Source: an uncultured Prevotellaceae bacterium | Lineage (GTDB): Bacteria > Bacteroidota > Bacteroidia > Bacteroidales > Bacteroidaceae | DNA: 64,000 nucleotides | Assembly: GCA_902761905.1 (NCBI GenBank) | Contig: CACWMK010000003.1 | Span: forward strand, 28,795 to 92,794 | Direction: 5' to 3' | Shown here: positions 8,959 through 16,482 of the stretch, in pieces | How positions within the stretch are numbered: the first letter of the stretch is position 1 | Layout of the letters: every line of letters starts with the position of its first letter | The notes under the pieces: generated by a model | The model's input: the letters and a program-made list of their open reading frames with translations, nothing else | Databases searched by the model: none | Told to the model about the DNA's origin: nothing | Position numbers and translations under genes: made by a program

Positions 8959-10233
8959 TTAATCCTCGTAACGTTTACCCCAGTAGTTCACCATCCGCTG
9001 ATACATTTTTTCCTCCGTGGGGTTATGCTGTCCGTGCCACAGGCGCTCGTTCTGCAGTGCATCGGGCATGTACTGCTGCGGTGTGAAGTGACCGGCATAG
9101 TCGTGCGGATACTTGTATCCGTCGTGATAGCCCAGCTCCTTCATCAGCTGTGTAGGTGCATTGCGGATGGGTAGCGGCACAGGCTGATTGCCGGTACGGC
9201 GCACCAGGTCGAGTGCAGCGTCAACACCCAGATAGGCGCTGTTGCTCTTTGGCGATGTGGCCAGATAAACCGTAGCTTCGGCCAGGGGAATTCTGCCCTC
9301 GGGCCAACCTATCTTCATCACTGCGTCGAATGCGGCATTGGCCAGCAACAGTGCATTGGGATTAGCCAGACCGATGTCCTCGCTGGCACTGATAACCAGT
9401 CGGCGGGCAATGAACTGTGGATCTTCGCCACCCTCAATCATTCTGGCCAACCAATACAGCGCAGCATCGGGATCAGAACCGCGGATACTCTTGATAAATG
9501 CCGAGATGATATCGTAGTGCATCTCGCCGTCCTTGTCGTATGCCAATGGGTTCTGCTGCAGACGGTTCACTACCTTCTCGTCGGTAATTACGACTTCATC
9601 CGATGATTCAGCCTCGATCACCAACTCTAAGATATTCAGCAACTTACGCGCATCGCCACCGCTATAGCGGAGCATAGCTCCAGTCTCTTGCAGCACTATG
9701 TTTCGCTCCTTCAGTATAGAGTCGGTGTGTATGGCTCGGTCGATGAGTTTCAGCAGGTCATCCTTCTCGAGCGATTTGAGAACATACAGTTGGCAGCGCG
9801 ACAACAATGGACGTATAACCTCAAACGACGGGTTCTCGGTCGTAGCACCTATCAGCGTCACTATTCCCTTCTCTACCGCACCCAGCAGCGAGTCCTGCTG
9901 CGACTTTGAGAATCGGTGAATCTCGTCTATAAATAAAATAGGTGAAGCCTCGTTGAAGAATCTTCCCTTTTGTGCCTTCTCTATCACGTCGCGCACATCC
10001 TTCACACCGCTGGTCACAGCCGACAGTGTGTAGAATGGAGTTTCAAGCCTATGAGCGATGATCTGAGCCAGTGTGGTTTTGCCCACTCCGGGAGGGCCCC
10101 AGAGTATGAACGACGGAATGCGTCCTGCGTCGATCATCTTACGCAGAACAGCCCCCTCGCCCACCAAATGTTCTTGTCCGATATACTCGTCAAGAGTGCG
10201 AGGTCTGAGTCTTTCAGCCAGTGGTTGTGCCAT
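8959..10233 (-). CDS. rarA: replication-associated recombination protein A (AAA+ ATPase)
   Basis: A 424-residue AAA+ protein of the RarA/MgsA/WRNIP1 family that acts at stalled replication forks. Walker A is GPPGVGKT (residues 46-53), Walker B is in LFIDEIHRFSK, sensor 1 follows in TLIGATTENPSF, and the C-terminal tetramerisation part carries the family motif DPDAALYWLARM and the HDYAGHF region. The length is normal. It has its own promoter (10244-10274) and leads the run rarA, TRIC, dnaB, so two of the three genes are fork-associated. Confidence 0.97.
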   Translation of the reverse strand: MAQPLAERLRPRTLDEYIGQEHLVGEGAVLRKMIDAGRIPSFILWGPPGVGKTTLAQIIAHRLETPFYTLSAVTSGVKDVRDVIEKAQKGRFFNEASPILFIDEIHRFSKSQQDSLLGAVEKGIVTLIGATTENPSFEVIRPLLSRCQLYVLKSLEKDDLLKLIDRAIHTDSILKERNIVLQETGAMLRYSGGDARKLLNILELVIEAESSDEVVITDEKVVNRLQQNPLAYDKDGEMHYDIISAFIKSIRGSDPDAALYWLARMIEGGEDPQFIARRLVISASEDIGLANPNALLLANAAFDAVMKIGWPEGRIPLAEATVYLATSPKSNSAYLGVDAALDLVRRTGNQPVPLPIRNAPTQLMKELGYHDGYKYPHDYAGHFTPQQYMPDALQNERLWHGQHNPTEEKMYQRMVNYWGKRYED

Positions 10234-10243
10234 AATTCGGGCA

Positions 10244-10274
10244 CAAAGTTACGTTAAATTACGATAATTACAAA
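10244..10274 (-). promoter_or_regulatory. promoter of rarA-TRIC-dnaB
   Basis: On the minus strand a TTTG -33 box (10271-10274) and a TAACTTTG -7 box (10244-10251) are 19 bp apart. The rarA start lies about ten bases further on, so the untranslated leader would be very short. Confidence 0.65.
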
Positions 10275-10290
10275 AAATTATGCCCAAAAA

Positions 10291-10322
10291 CTTGCTAATA
10301 AAAAATAAAGTGGTTAAATTTG
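10291..10322 (+). promoter_or_regulatory. promoter of the acidic-tail protein gene
   Basis: A near-consensus -33 box CTTG (10291-10294) and a TAAATTTG -7 box (10315-10322) stand 20 bp apart, 21 bases before the ATG at 10344. Confidence 0.5.
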
Positions 10323-10343
10323 CACCATATTTAGTAGAATAAT

Positions 10344-11171
10344 ATGGCAAGAACAAAACAACAACAACCGGAAAGTAATCCGTCATTATCAATTAAGAGT
10401 GTTACAAAGAGTAGTGTTTGGGACATCCAGGAGAACGATGTTATCCGTATGTGGGAGGCCGCATGCAAGGATGCCGAAGTGAAGGAAAACGTTAAGCACT
10501 ATCTGCAGATATTCAAGAGTGCCTTCTTCATCGAGGATCTTCGCGACGATTCTGCCGCTACTCGCAGAAACTATGAGGGTCGTGGTTACAAGGTAGCCTC
10601 GATCAAGTTTGATGATAACATGAAGTTCACCTGGGGTATCAAGAAGCGCCCCATCTCGCGTGTAACCGACCTTACTTACGAGAACATCCGTCACATCACA
10701 GCCACACAGCTGCTCGAGGTTATCGACCGCAACTTCGGTGGTGGATGGGACTCGCTCTCACAGTCGGTTCAGGACGTTATCCAGAGTGGCTTCGACATCT
10801 CTACCACTACTCTGCCAAAGGACCGTCTGCACAAGAAGGGCGGCATGTACGATAAGAAGGTAGAAGATGGCTACGAGGTGCTCGAGGTGGCCAAAGGCGG
10901 ATGGGTAGAGGCAATCTTTGCCAAGCTTAAGCCCGAGGAGATCAAGCTTCGCATGCAGCTGCGTAGCGGCGACGATGATGATGACTTCGACGAGGACGAC
11001 GATTCAGACGTAATCGTAGAAGACAACTACAGCTCGCACGATGAGGAAGACGAGGAGGTTGACGGCCCCAACGACGACGATATCACCGAGGACAACTACT
11101 CTACCATGATGGACCTTGGTAGCGACGAGGACGAGGAGGCATCAGAGCTCATCGATTTCGCCGACGAATAA
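10344..11171 (+). CDS. conserved unknown protein with very acidic disordered tail
   Basis: A 275-residue soluble protein with no signal peptide or membrane segment. The first 215 residues form a mixed folded part (WDIQENDVIRMWEAACKDAE, then a basic central stretch with KFTWGIKKRPISRVTDL). The last 65 residues are dominated by Asp and Glu (for example DDDDDFDEDDDSDVIVEDN and SDEDEEASELIDFADE), certainly disordered at neutral pH. I do not recognise a named family, although it looks like a conserved Bacteroidales protein. Such tails occur in histone chaperones, DNA mimics and proteins that compete with nucleic acid for basic partners; no function is claimed. It has its own promoter and is followed 46 bases later by hppA. 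Confidence 0.75.
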   Translation: MARTKQQQPESNPSLSIKSVTKSSVWDIQENDVIRMWEAACKDAEVKENVKHYLQIFKSAFFIEDLRDDSAATRRNYEGRGYKVASIKFDDNMKFTWGIKKRPISRVTDLTYENIRHITATQLLEVIDRNFGGGWDSLSQSVQDVIQSGFDISTTTLPKDRLHKKGGMYDKKVEDGYEVLEVAKGGWVEAIFAKLKPEEIKLRMQLRSGDDDDDFDEDDDSDVIVEDNYSSHDEEDEEVDGPNDDDITEDNYSTMMDLGSDEDEEASELIDFADE

Positions 11172-11217
11172 AGCGAGATTTCACTAATCAACAATCCAAT
11201 AAAAACTTAAACCTATT

Positions 11218-13404
11218 ATGATGATTCCCCAAGTATTCTGGCTAGTGCCCGTCGCATCGATTGTGGCACTAGCTATGGCGTACTATTTCTTCACCCAGAT
11301 GATGAAGGCTGATGAGGGTACGCCACGCATGAAAGAGATTGCGCTATATGTGCGCAAAGGTGCTATGGCCTATCTGTGGCAACAGTACAAGGTAGTACTC
11401 ATTGTGTTCGCTGTGCTCTGTGTGCTCTTCACTTTCATGGCCTTTGGCCTGAACGTGCAAAACCATTGGGTGCCCTTCGCATTCCTCACAGGTGGATTCT
11501 TCTCGGGACTGGCTGGTTTCTTTGGCATGAAGACGGCTACTTACGCTTCTGCCCGTACTGCTAATGCTGCCCGTGAGAGTCTTGATGCCGGTCTTAAGAT
11601 TGCATTCCGTTCGGGTGCTGTGATGGGTCTCACCGTGGTAGGCCTCGGACTGCTCGACATCGCCGTGTGGTTTGTGGTACTGAACCGCTTCGATCCCGAC
11701 GGACTCATCTCTATCACCACCACCATGCTTACCTTTGGTATGGGTGCATCGTGCCAGGCTCTGTTTGCACGTGTGGGCGGTGGTATCTATACTAAGGCTG
11801 CCGACGTGGGTGCCGACATTGTGGGTAAGGTCGAGGCCGATATCCCTGAGGACGATCCACGCAATCCTGCTACCATTGCCGATAACGTGGGCGATAACGT
11901 GGGCGACGTAGCCGGTATGGGTGCCGACCTGTACGAGAGCTACTGCGGTTCGGTGCTGTCGACCGCCGCTCTGGGTGCTGCAGCATTCGGTGTGGCTGGG
12001 ATTGACATCCAGCTGCGTGCCGTCATCGCTCCTATGCTGATAGCTGCTGTGGGCGTGTTCCTGTCGCTGCTGGGCATATTCCTGGTTCGTACCAAGGAGG
12101 GCGCCACCATGAAGGATCTGCTGCGCTCGCTGTCGGTTGGTACCAATGTCAGTGCCATCCTAATCGCTGGTGCAACATTCGCCATCCTCTATCTGCTGGG
12201 CATCGAGAACTGGCTCGGACTGTCGTTCTCGGTCATCTCGGGTCTTGCTGCCGGTGTCATCATCGGTCAGGCCACCGAGTATTACACATCCCACAGCTAC
12301 AAGCCTACACAGAAGATATCTGAGGCCGGACAGACTGGTGCTGCCACCGTTATTATCAAAGGTATAGGCACAGGTATGATTTCTACCTGCATACCAGTCA
12401 TCACCATCGGTGTGGCTATCATGCTGAGTTATCTGTGCGCCAACGGGTTCGACCTCTCGATGACTTCTGAGTCGCTGGCTCACGGTCTGTATGGTATCGG
12501 TATCGCTGCCGTGGGTATGCTGTCGACACTGGGCATCACACTGGCTACCGACGCTTACGGGCCAATCGCCGATAATGCCGGCGGTAATGCTGAGATGTCG
12601 AGTCTTGGCGAGGAGGTTCGTCACCGCACCGATGCTCTCGATGCTCTGGGCAACACCACTGCTGCCACTGGTAAGGGCTTTGCCATCGGGTCGGCTGCAC
12701 TCACCGCTCTGGCTCTGTTGGCATCGTATATCGAGGAGATAAAGATAGCCATGACGCGTGCCGGTGTGATGATGGAGAACGTGAAAGGCGAGGTTATCTC
12801 GGCTGCCGATGCAAATATACCTGACTTTATGAACTTCTTCCAGGTGAACCTGATGAACCCCAAGGTGCTGGTTGGTGCTTTTATTGGTGCCATGGCAGCA
12901 TTTCTGTTCTGCGGTATGACCATGGAGGCTGTGGGCCGTGCTGCCGAAAAGATGGTGCAGGAGGTTCGCCGCCAGTTCCGCGAGATTGCCGGTATACTTG
13001 AGGGCACAGGCACTCCTGACTATGGTCGCTGCGTAGAGATTTCTACACGTGCCGCTCAGCACGAGATGATCATCCCGTCGGTGCTGGCCATCATCATTCC
13101 TATCATCGTGGGTTGCGTGCTCGGCGTGGCTGGTGTGCTGGGTCTGCTGGTTGGCGGACTGGCCGGTGGCTTTACCCTGGCTGTGTTTATGGCCAATGCC
13201 GGTGGTGCATGGGACAACGCTAAGAAGAATATCGAGGAAGGCGCCTTTGGTGGCAAGGGTTCGTTTGCACATAAGGCCTGTATCGTGGGCGACACCGTGG
13301 GCGACCCGTTCAAGGACACCAGTGGCCCGTCGCTCAATATCCTTATCAAGCTCATGTCGATGGTCAGCATTGTGATGGCTGGTCTCACTGTGGCTTTTAT
13401 GTAA
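11218..13404 (+). CDS. hppA: membrane-bound ion-translocating pyrophosphatase
   Basis: A 728-residue protein with about 16 membrane helices that hydrolyses pyrophosphate and pumps Na+ and/or H+. The catalytic signature DVGADIVGKVEADIPEDDPR and the downstream NPATIADNVGDNVGDVAG are intact, as are GNTTAATGKGFAIGSA and the C-terminal KACIVGDTVGDPFKDTSGPS loop. The Ala in GNTTAA (Lys in K+-independent enzymes) predicts a K+-dependent type. Some K+-dependent Bacteroidota members transport both Na+ and H+; which ion is moved here cannot be read by eye. It lies alone upstream of a peptidase gene with a 10-base gap. Confidence 0.97.
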   Translation: MMIPQVFWLVPVASIVALAMAYYFFTQMMKADEGTPRMKEIALYVRKGAMAYLWQQYKVVLIVFAVLCVLFTFMAFGLNVQNHWVPFAFLTGGFFSGLAGFFGMKTATYASARTANAARESLDAGLKIAFRSGAVMGLTVVGLGLLDIAVWFVVLNRFDPDGLISITTTMLTFGMGASCQALFARVGGGIYTKAADVGADIVGKVEADIPEDDPRNPATIADNVGDNVGDVAGMGADLYESYCGSVLSTAALGAAAFGVAGIDIQLRAVIAPMLIAAVGVFLSLLGIFLVRTKEGATMKDLLRSLSVGTNVSAILIAGATFAILYLLGIENWLGLSFSVISGLAAGVIIGQATEYYTSHSYKPTQKISEAGQTGAATVIIKGIGTGMISTCIPVITIGVAIMLSYLCANGFDLSMTSESLAHGLYGIGIAAVGMLSTLGITLATDAYGPIADNAGGNAEMSSLGEEVRHRTDALDALGNTTAATGKGFAIGSAALTALALLASYIEEIKIAMTRAGVMMENVKGEVISAADANIPDFMNFFQVNLMNPKVLVGAFIGAMAAFLFCGMTMEAVGRAAEKMVQEVRRQFREIAGILEGTGTPDYGRCVEISTRAAQHEMIIPSVLAIIIPIIVGCVLGVAGVLGLLVGGLAGGFTLAVFMANAGGAWDNAKKNIEEGAFGGKGSFAHKACIVGDTVGDPFKDTSGPSLNILIKLMSMVSIVMAGLTVAFM

Positions 13405-13414
13405 TTTAATGTAG

Positions 13415-14062
13415 ATGAATAAATATCTAATCATATCTTTGTTCTGGCTTTGTTGCACCATTGGTGCACAAGGCCAGACTTTTACTTCTCAAGCTATCCC
13501 CGATAGCGTGTGGCAAACCATGCAAGGCAAGACCTGGCACGACAATCCGTATATCCGTCGCAGCGACCTGCGCTACCTGCGCATATCGCACTACGATCTT
13601 GAGGGGCGCGTGCATGTGGGCGAGATGATTTGCAACAAGCTGATAGCCGACAAGCTGTTGGCCATCTTCAGCGAACTCTATGCCGCCCACTACCCCATCC
13701 AGCGCATGCGTCTGCCCGACAACTACGATGCCGACGACGAGCGCCAGATGCGCGACAACAACACCAGCTGCTTCTGCTATCGCAATGTTTCGGGGTCAAA
13801 GAATCTGTCGAAACACGCCCGCGGACTGGCTATCGACATCAACACTCTGTACAATCCCTACATCCGATATAGCAAGAAAGACGGCAGCCGCATAGTAGAA
13901 CCTGCAACTGCCGTAAAGTATTGTGACCGCAAGGCCAACTTCCCATATAAAATCACCACCAGCGATCTATGTTATAAGCTGTTTGTGAAGTATGGTTTTA
14001 CATGGGGCGGCGCCTGGCGCACTATGAAGGATTACCAGCATTTCGAGTATAAGCTTCGATAA
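13415..14062 (+). CDS. exported M15-type peptidoglycan peptidase
   Basis: A 215-residue protein with a signal peptide (cleavage near residue 20, after GAQG). The zinc motif of the M15 / VanY-like D-Ala-D-Ala carboxypeptidase group is visible as SKHARGLAIDIN (H134 and D141 as ligands) together with the C-terminal YQHFE histidine. The family cleaves peptidoglycan stem peptides or acts on cell-wall fragments in the periplasm; the exact bond is unknown. It follows hppA by ten bases. Its last 41 bases overlap, convergently, the 3' end of the serine D-Ala-D-Ala carboxypeptidase gene. Confidence 0.85.
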   Translation: MNKYLIISLFWLCCTIGAQGQTFTSQAIPDSVWQTMQGKTWHDNPYIRRSDLRYLRISHYDLEGRVHVGEMICNKLIADKLLAIFSELYAAHYPIQRMRLPDNYDADDERQMRDNNTSCFCYRNVSGSKNLSKHARGLAIDINTLYNPYIRYSKKDGSRIVEPATAVKYCDRKANFPYKITTSDLCYKLFVKYGFTWGGAWRTMKDYQHFEYKLR

Positions 14063-14969
14063 CCCGGAAGCCATAGTCAAGCAGTGCAGCCGACTCGATG
14101 AATCGGCTCTTAAACGTGCGACTGCCCAACAGCACCAGCGTAAGCGTATGGCCGCCGCGAGTGGCCGATGATGCCAGACAGTAACCAGCCTGACGTGTAA
14201 ACCCTGTTTTTATGCCGATGCAGCCCTCGTAGGTGTGTATCAGCGCGTTGCTGTTTCGGCAGTCCAGATGGCGGCCGTCGGTCAGCGGTATCTCTGCCTC
14301 GGCCGTGCCCACTATCTCTGCAAATGCACTGTCGCGCATGCAGTATCGGGCCAGCACTATCAGGTCGCGTGCGCTGCTGTAGTTGCTGTCGTTAGGCATT
14401 CCGTTGGGATTGTCAAAGTGTGTAGAGTCCATGCCCAGATACACCGCCTTGGCGTTCATCAGGCTGTAGAATGTCAGCGTGTCGCCCGCCGTGTGCTTGG
14501 CCAGCGCATAAGCAGCATCGTTGTCGCTTATCATCATCATCTCGCGTATCAGGTCGCCAGCCAGATAAGCTTGTCCTAACTTCACGCGCGAGTCCTTATT
14601 GATATAGACATCATCGCAAATCGCTATGGTATCGTTCAGATGTCCGTACTCCAGCGCCAGCATTGCGGTCATCATCTTGGTTATCGACGCCATGTATCTT
14701 CGGCTGTATGCGTTCTTGGCCGATATCACCATGCCAGTCGAGTCGTCAATCAGCATCCAAGCATCGGCTGTTAGCGAGTCGAGTTTCGAGCGTCCTTCGA
14801 TGGTATCGGGGTTAACCCGCATGCAGAGCGATATGCTGTCGATGTGTGTAGCCTGCTCCAGTCGTATCTGTTCGGGTGTTTTCTGTTCTGCTTCTTCTTT
14901 TCCTAGTCTGCACGATCCCAGCTGCAGCGCCAGCATCGTGATAAATGTGTATATAGCGATTTTCTTCAT
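14022..14969 (-). CDS. lipoprotein D-alanyl-D-alanine carboxypeptidase (S11, PBP5-like)
   Basis: A 315-residue penicillin-binding protein of the DacA/S11 group that trims the terminal D-Ala from peptidoglycan pentapeptides. The active-site set is complete: SITK (S95, K98), SDN (148-150) and KTG (254-256). The N-terminus has a lipobox (LQLGSC, Cys20), so it is a membrane-anchored lipoprotein, whereas PBP5 is held by a C-terminal amphipathic helix; that C-terminal domain is missing here. It has a good own promoter upstream. The 3' end overlaps that of the M15 peptidase gene by 41 bases. Confidence 0.93.
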   Translation of the reverse strand: MKKIAIYTFITMLALQLGSCRLGKEEAEQKTPEQIRLEQATHIDSISLCMRVNPDTIEGRSKLDSLTADAWMLIDDSTGMVISAKNAYSRRYMASITKMMTAMLALEYGHLNDTIAICDDVYINKDSRVKLGQAYLAGDLIREMMMISDNDAAYALAKHTAGDTLTFYSLMNAKAVYLGMDSTHFDNPNGMPNDSNYSSARDLIVLARYCMRDSAFAEIVGTAEAEIPLTDGRHLDCRNSNALIHTYEGCIGIKTGFTRQAGYCLASSATRGGHTLTLVLLGSRTFKSRFIESAALLDYGFRVIEAYTRNAGNPS

Positions 14970-14988
14970 GTATTCTGTTTTTGGAGGA

Positions 14989-15020
14989 CAAAGGTATGCA
15001 AAATAATCATTACGCCCAAA
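14989..15020 (-). promoter_or_regulatory. promoter of the S11 carboxypeptidase gene
   Basis: On the minus strand TTTG (15017-15020) and TACCTTTG (14989-14996) lie exactly 20 bp apart, 20 bases before the start codon. Confidence 0.75.
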
Positions 15021-15030
15021 TTATAACACA

Positions 15031-15064
15031 AAAAAAATATCGCAAGCGGCAATTGCTTGCGATA
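15031..15064 (-). terminator. terminator behind the smalltalk gene (left island hairpin)
   Basis: TATCGCAAGC (15038-15047) pairs perfectly with GCTTGCGATA (15055-15064) around a seven-base loop, followed on the minus strand by seven U. A closely related hairpin is found at 21907-21938 at the other edge of the island, with a similar AAACCC...GTATCGCA approach sequence. Confidence 0.8.
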
Positions 15065-15079
15065 CTTCGGGTTTAAAGG

Positions 15080-15181
15080 TCAGACGCCTACACACGATGT
15101 GGCGCCAAGTGCTGTCAATACTGCCGATGCTATCGATGCTATCAGCTGGACGATGAATTTGATGGTTTCCTTCTTTGTCAT
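15080..15181 (-). CDS. smalltalk protein (33 residues)
   Basis: A 33-residue peptide, MTKKETIKFIVQLIASIASA continuing to VLTALGATSCVGV, with stop TGA at 15080-15082. It matches the Bacteroidales smalltalk family: short basic head, one hydrophobic helix, and a C-terminal TSC that looks like a lipobox cysteine. In relatives it is encoded just after an HU-like DNA-binding protein gene and before an N-acetylmuramoyl-L-alanine amidase gene. Here the HU gene is upstream (260 bases away, with a repeat array between) but the amidase is missing. The function is unknown; a membrane-active or holin-like role is only a guess. Confidence 0.85.
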   Translation of the reverse strand: MTKKETIKFIVQLIASIASAVLTALGATSCVGV

Positions 15182-15190
15182 ATGCTTTTT

Positions 15191-15222
15191 GTTTTTCCTA
15201 CGGATTTTACGAATTTTACTGA
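15191..15222. repeat. CCTACGGATTTTACG-type repeat
   Basis: A run of 8-9 base units (CCTACGGATTTTACGAATTTTAC, then TGATTTTG) upstream of the smalltalk start. The same unit occurs as a long inverted repeat at 38267-38366 and as a single copy near 43575. It is non-coding and dispersed in the genome. Confidence 0.55.
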
Positions 15223-15241
15223 TTTTGTTCCCTCCTTCGGC

Positions 15242-15425
15242 TGTCATCTCGAGTCCCCCCCTGCCTTGTCATCTCGAGCCACATACCTTGTCATCTCGAG
15301 CGTCCCCACTTTTGTCATTCCGAGCGCTGTCGAGGAATCTCCTTCAAGAGATCTAGAGATCTCTCCATGCGCTTCGCTTAGTCGAGATGACAAGGATGGG
15401 TTGGCTTTGCTTAGTCGAGATGACA
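15242..15425. repeat. array of GTCATCTCGAG dispersed palindromic repeats
   Basis: Three direct copies of TGTCATCTCGAG (15242-15253, 15267-15278, 15289-15300), a variant TGTCATTCCGAGCG (15313-15326), and two inverted copies TTAGTCGAGATGACA (15378-15392 and 15411-15425) form a composite palindromic array between the HU-like and smalltalk genes. The 39 bases at 15355-15393 recur inverted, with one mismatch, inside the coding sequence of the DUF3987 gene (19787-19825). This is the kind of dispersed intergenic repeat known from many Bacteroidota genomes. Confidence 0.8.
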
Positions 15426-15441
15426 GAGGGGGGGCTGTGGT

Positions 15442-15996
15442 TTAGTCGTAGGTTACGTCGTCATCGTCGCCGCCACCGCCGCTGGTGTTGCCACCTCCGC
15501 TGGTGTTGCCACCCTGGTTCTGCTCCTGATTCTGGTTGCCACTCTCGGGATCTTCGATCTCACCGCTGTCGCCGCTGGTTACGCGCTTCAGCACGTTGCC
15601 ATCCTCGTCAAGACAGGTAATCTGGATTGAGGTATTCTTCAGCTCTTCCTTCACCTCAGTGTTAGGAGTGAAGATGATACGACGCACACTGATCAGACCA
15701 GTCTTTACATCCTCCAGGTTCTCTACTGCCTTAGAGCGAACACCGAATCGCATGGTTCCCAGTCCGGGCAGCGGAACCGAGTGACCCTCGGTGGCCCAGG
15801 TGCGGATCACCTCGCCTGCGGCGTCCCATGCCGCCTTGATTACACCTGCAGAGATACCGCTGTGGGTAGAAGCCTCTGTGAACACCTTCTTCTCCTGGAT
15901 AGGACTGTACAGATCCGGACGCATGATGAAACGCTTGGCACCAGGGTTCTTTCCGATCTTAAGCTGTCGGCGCTGTGCAATTACTTTGATACTCAT
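15442..15996 (-). CDS. HU-like DNA-binding protein (HU-HIG type)
   Basis: A 184-residue protein of the Bacteroidota-specific HU-related family. Residues 1-125 (MSIKVIAQRRQLKIGKNPGA... GLGTMRFGVRSKA... VRRIIFTPNTEVKEEL) give the HU/IHF fold. An extra beta segment follows, and the last 45 residues form a Gly/Asn/Gln-rich repeat tail (two GGNTSGG units) ending in acidic residues. Relatives are encoded beside smalltalk and VirE_N/DUF3987 genes, as here. Genome-wide architectural binding is known for HU; for this subgroup the target is unknown. The leader is about 170 bases long. Confidence 0.92.
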   Translation of the reverse strand: MSIKVIAQRRQLKIGKNPGAKRFIMRPDLYSPIQEKKVFTEASTHSGISAGVIKAAWDAAGEVIRTWATEGHSVPLPGLGTMRFGVRSKAVENLEDVKTGLISVRRIIFTPNTEVKEELKNTSIQITCLDEDGNVLKRVTSGDSGEIEDPESGNQNQEQNQGGNTSGGGNTSGGGGDDDDVTYD

Positions 15997-16180
15997 AATG
16001 TTAATTGATAATCGAAAATGTTTAATTTTTTAATCTTAAATGTTTAATGTCCCATGAGCTCGGGTTCGGACGCCATATTAATGTTGGCGATTGCTACTAT
16101 TAATATGCGCAATTTCTAGATTTAATTCTCGCAATTTTTACAATTAACTGCCGTCCTCAGCCTCACTCATTTTAACGATG

Positions 16181-16188
16181 CAAAGGTA
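16181..16188 (-). promoter_or_regulatory. -7 box of the HU-like gene
   Basis: TACCTTTG on the minus strand is the strongest Bacteroidota -7 form. No TTTG-like -33 box lies at the usual 19-21 bp, so the promoter may need an activator. The leader to the HU start would be about 175 bases and includes an inverted repeat. Confidence 0.5.
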
Positions 16189-16243
16189 CGATATTTTGAT
16201 TGCGGTTTACGAATGCGCAACCAAAAATTTTCGAAAAAAGTTG

Positions 16244-16274
16244 GTCACGAGTGTCAACTGTCACGAGTGTCAAC
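16244..16274. repeat. two 15-bp direct repeats, iteron-like (GTCACGAGTGTCAAC)
   Basis: Two perfect copies of GTCACGAGTGTCAAC at 16244-16258 and 16260-16274, period 16. The first 13 bases recur at 21509-21521 directly behind the DUF3987 gene. A 34-base pure A/T run follows 24 bases later. The combination of iterons and an A/T-rich unwinding-like segment resembles a plasmid or phage origin, which is inference. Confidence 0.7.
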
Positions 16275-16298
16275 AAGCCCCGCACCCAAAATACCGCC

Positions 16299-16332
16299 AT
16301 AATAAATATAATATTATATATTATTTTATTAT
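16299..16332. other. 34-base pure A/T run
   Basis: An uninterrupted A/T stretch, partly self-complementary (ATAATAAATATAATATTATA and onward), standing between the iteron-like repeats and the HigBA promoter. It could be a DNA-unwinding element or simply A/T-rich spacer. Confidence 0.5.
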
Positions 16333-16367
16333 GAGCCCAATATACCCTGTCTATCTAAAACCCTTAA

Positions 16368-16382
16368 TGACACTCATGACAC
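16368..16382 (-). repeat. island repeat GTGTCATGAGTGTCA, left copy
   Basis: The plus strand reads TGACACTCATGACAC, the exact reverse complement of 21516-21530 behind the DUF3987 gene. The two copies are 5.1 kb apart in opposite orientation. Confidence 0.7.
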
Positions 16383-16432
16383 GCGACACACATGACAATT
16401 ATAATGAAATTCTTTATAAAATTGCAAAATTA

Positions 16433-16464
16433 TTTGCAGAATTGCAAAGAATATTGTATCTTTG
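16433..16464 (+). promoter_or_regulatory. HigBA promoter with overlapping TTGCAAA palindrome
   Basis: TTTG (16433-16436) and TATCTTTG (16457-16464) are 20 bp apart, ending 18 bases before the higB ATG. Around the -33 box, ATTGCAAA and TTTGCAG face each other and a further ATTGCAAAG follows, giving a symmetric site that could be the HigA operator for autoregulation. Confidence 0.65.
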
Positions 16465-16482
16465 CACCCAAAAAGACGTAAA

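Larger units (their letters stand above)
15997..16482. other. 486-base intergenic region with HU leader and origin-like repeats
   Basis: From left to right it holds a period-7 A/T leader for the HU gene (about 16022-16050); an inverted repeat CATATTAAT/ATTAATATG (16074-16082 and 16099-16107) in the presumed HU leader; the HU -7 box (16181-16188); two 15-bp direct repeats (16244-16274); a pure A/T run of 34 bases (16299-16332); an inverted copy of the island repeat (16368-16382); and the HigBA promoter (16433-16464). I see no convincing gene in it. Confidence 0.7.

Noticed and set aside
12160-13461. 433-codon open frame antisense to hppA
   Set aside because: It is a mirror of the GC-rich hppA codons, rich in His, Ser and Arg, with no domain; hppA itself is unmistakable.
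15242-15425. CRISPR array
   Set aside because: The repeats are unequally spaced and in both orientations, with no spacer of constant size and no cas gene.
15057-15445. Plus-strand frames across the repeat array and the smalltalk gene
   Set aside because: They are translations of dispersed repeats in the wrong orientation; the supported gene is smalltalk on the minus strand.
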